A model generated the notes under the pieces. That model had not been told where the DNA came from. It made no database searches and was given only the letters and a program-made list of their open reading frames with translations. A stretch of DNA of 5,554 nucleotides from Campylobacterota bacterium (lineage in GTDB: Bacteria > Campylobacterota > Campylobacteria > Campylobacterales > SZUA-545), in assembly GCA_003561815.1 (NCBI GenBank), contig PWVP01000075.1, positions 1 through 5,554 of the forward strand, in the 5' to 3' direction. The translations under genes were made by a program, and so were the position numbers. Of this stretch, positions 4,919-5,554 are shown one piece after another (the stretch's first letter is position 1; the number at the start of each line of letters is the position of its first letter).

Positions 4919-5554
4919 ATGAAAATTGAGATTATTGGCGCCAGGGAGAACAATCTAAAAGATATTTCGCTGAGTATCCCTAAAGAGAAGATGGTGGTGA
5001 TGACCGGCATCTCGGGCAGCGGCAAAAGCACGCTCGCCTTTAAGACCCTCTACGCAGAGGGTCAGCGCCGCTATATCGAGAGCCTCTCAAGCTATGCGCG
5101 GCAGTTTCTCGACCGCGTGGGCAAACCGGAGGTGGATAAGATCGACGGTCTGACACCGGCGATTGCGATCGATCAGAAAACCACCAGTAAAAACCCCCGA
5201 TCGACGGTGGGCACCATCACCGAGATTTATGACTATCTGCGACTGCTCTTTGCCCGCATAGGCGATCAGCACTGTCACCTGTGCGGCAAACCCATCAGCC
5301 AGATGAGCGCAGCGGATATCATCGAGCAGGTGGCCAAACTGCCCGAAGGGGCCAAAGCGCTCATCACCGCACCGGTGGTCAAAGAGAAAAAGGGCACCTT
5401 CGCCGATCTCATCGAGTCGCTGCGCCAGAAGGGGTTCGTGCGTGCCCAGATCGATGGCGTGATGGCGCGGCTGGATGAGGAGATCGAGCTGGCCAAAAAC
5501 AAAAAGCACACCATCAAGATCGTGATCGATCGGGTGGTGATTCGCCCCGATAAC
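4919..5554 (+). CDS. uvrA: Excinuclease ABC subunit A, N-terminal 212 residues (partial at right edge)
   Basis: UvrA is the damage-sensing ABC-type ATPase of nucleotide excision repair; with UvrB it scans DNA and hands lesions over for incision by UvrC. The visible part holds the first half of ATPase domain I: Walker A GISGSGKST (30-38, K36), the family block LYAEGQRRYIESLSSYARQF (44-63), the Q-loop-bearing stretch AIAIDQKTTSKNPRSTVGTI (81-100, Q86) and the EIYDYLRLLF region. It continues into the UvrB-binding insertion, beginning with an HCHLCGKPI Cys pair (C119, C122). The Walker A follower is LAFKT where LAFDT is usual in the family. ATG at 4919 has AAGGAG 9 bases upstream. The signature, Walker B and second ATPase half are off the window. 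No LexA-type operator was seen upstream; the gene appears to be read from the exporter promoter or one inside it. Confidence 0.97.
   Translation, partial: MKIEIIGARENNLKDISLSIPKEKMVVMTGISGSGKSTLAFKTLYAEGQRRYIESLSSYARQFLDRVGKPEVDKIDGLTPAIAIDQKTTSKNPRSTVGTITEIYDYLRLLFARIGDQHCHLCGKPISQMSAADIIEQVAKLPEGAKALITAPVVKEKKGTFADLIESLRQKGFVRAQIDGVMARLDEEIELAKNKKHTIKIVIDRVVIRPDN

Noticed and set aside
4833..4922. 29-codon frame (starting MRGSSRATSRE) whose TGA overlaps the uvrA ATG
   Set aside because: The ATGA overlap is attractive, but it has no good ribosome binding site, only about 40 percent G+C at third positions, and the 45-codon frame over the same bases looks more coding.
5087..5509. 140-codon minus-strand open frame over uvrA
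   Set aside because: It runs opposite clear UvrA sequence and results from the high G+C codon bias.

Overview
The window reads as a piece of a bacterial core chromosome, most likely from a moderately GC-rich member of the Campylobacterota (Sulfurovum/Nitratifractor-like). This is inferred from gene content and style: a fliN-fliO pair with a large FliO, a CheX-type phosphatase joined to fliN, tightly packed genes with 4-base stop/start overlaps, and many TTG/GTG starts. No mobile element, CRISPR array, tRNA or rRNA was seen. All frames are intact, and both end genes are cut only by the window edge.

Left part (1-1638, minus strand): the first 546 codons of polA (DNA polymerase I), covering the 5' nuclease and a proofreading domain with all catalytic acids present. 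The polymerase domain lies beyond the left edge. A 99-base divergent gap (1639-1737) separates it from plsC (1738-2445, plus strand), a membrane lysophosphatidate acyltransferase. plsC ends tail-to-tail with the next operon, 3 bases apart, and a weak shared hairpin spans the junction.

Middle (2449-3955, minus strand): a three-gene motility operon read right to left, cheX-fliN-fliO. Each gene overlaps the next by 4 bases. CheX should remove phosphate from CheY, FliN is a C-ring switch protein and FliO helps assemble the flagellar export gate. An 88-base divergent promoter region (3956-4043) follows, with back-to-back sigma70-type promoters for cheX and for the rightward genes.

Right part (4044-5554, plus strand): a TauE/SafE-family anion exporter, a previously unremarkable-looking 134-base gap that turns out to hold a plausible 45-codon gene (4781-4918), and the first 212 codons of uvrA (excision repair ATPase). 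The small gene starts on GTGA overlapping the exporter stop and ends with its stop codon directly against the uvrA ATG, so all three are probably co-transcribed and translationally linked. Its 3' end also carries an inverted repeat that could hide the uvrA ribosome binding site. This small gene and its RNA structure are the least explained part of the window. Genome-wide style is also unusual: CGATCG occurs 17 times by hand count, far more than base composition predicts.
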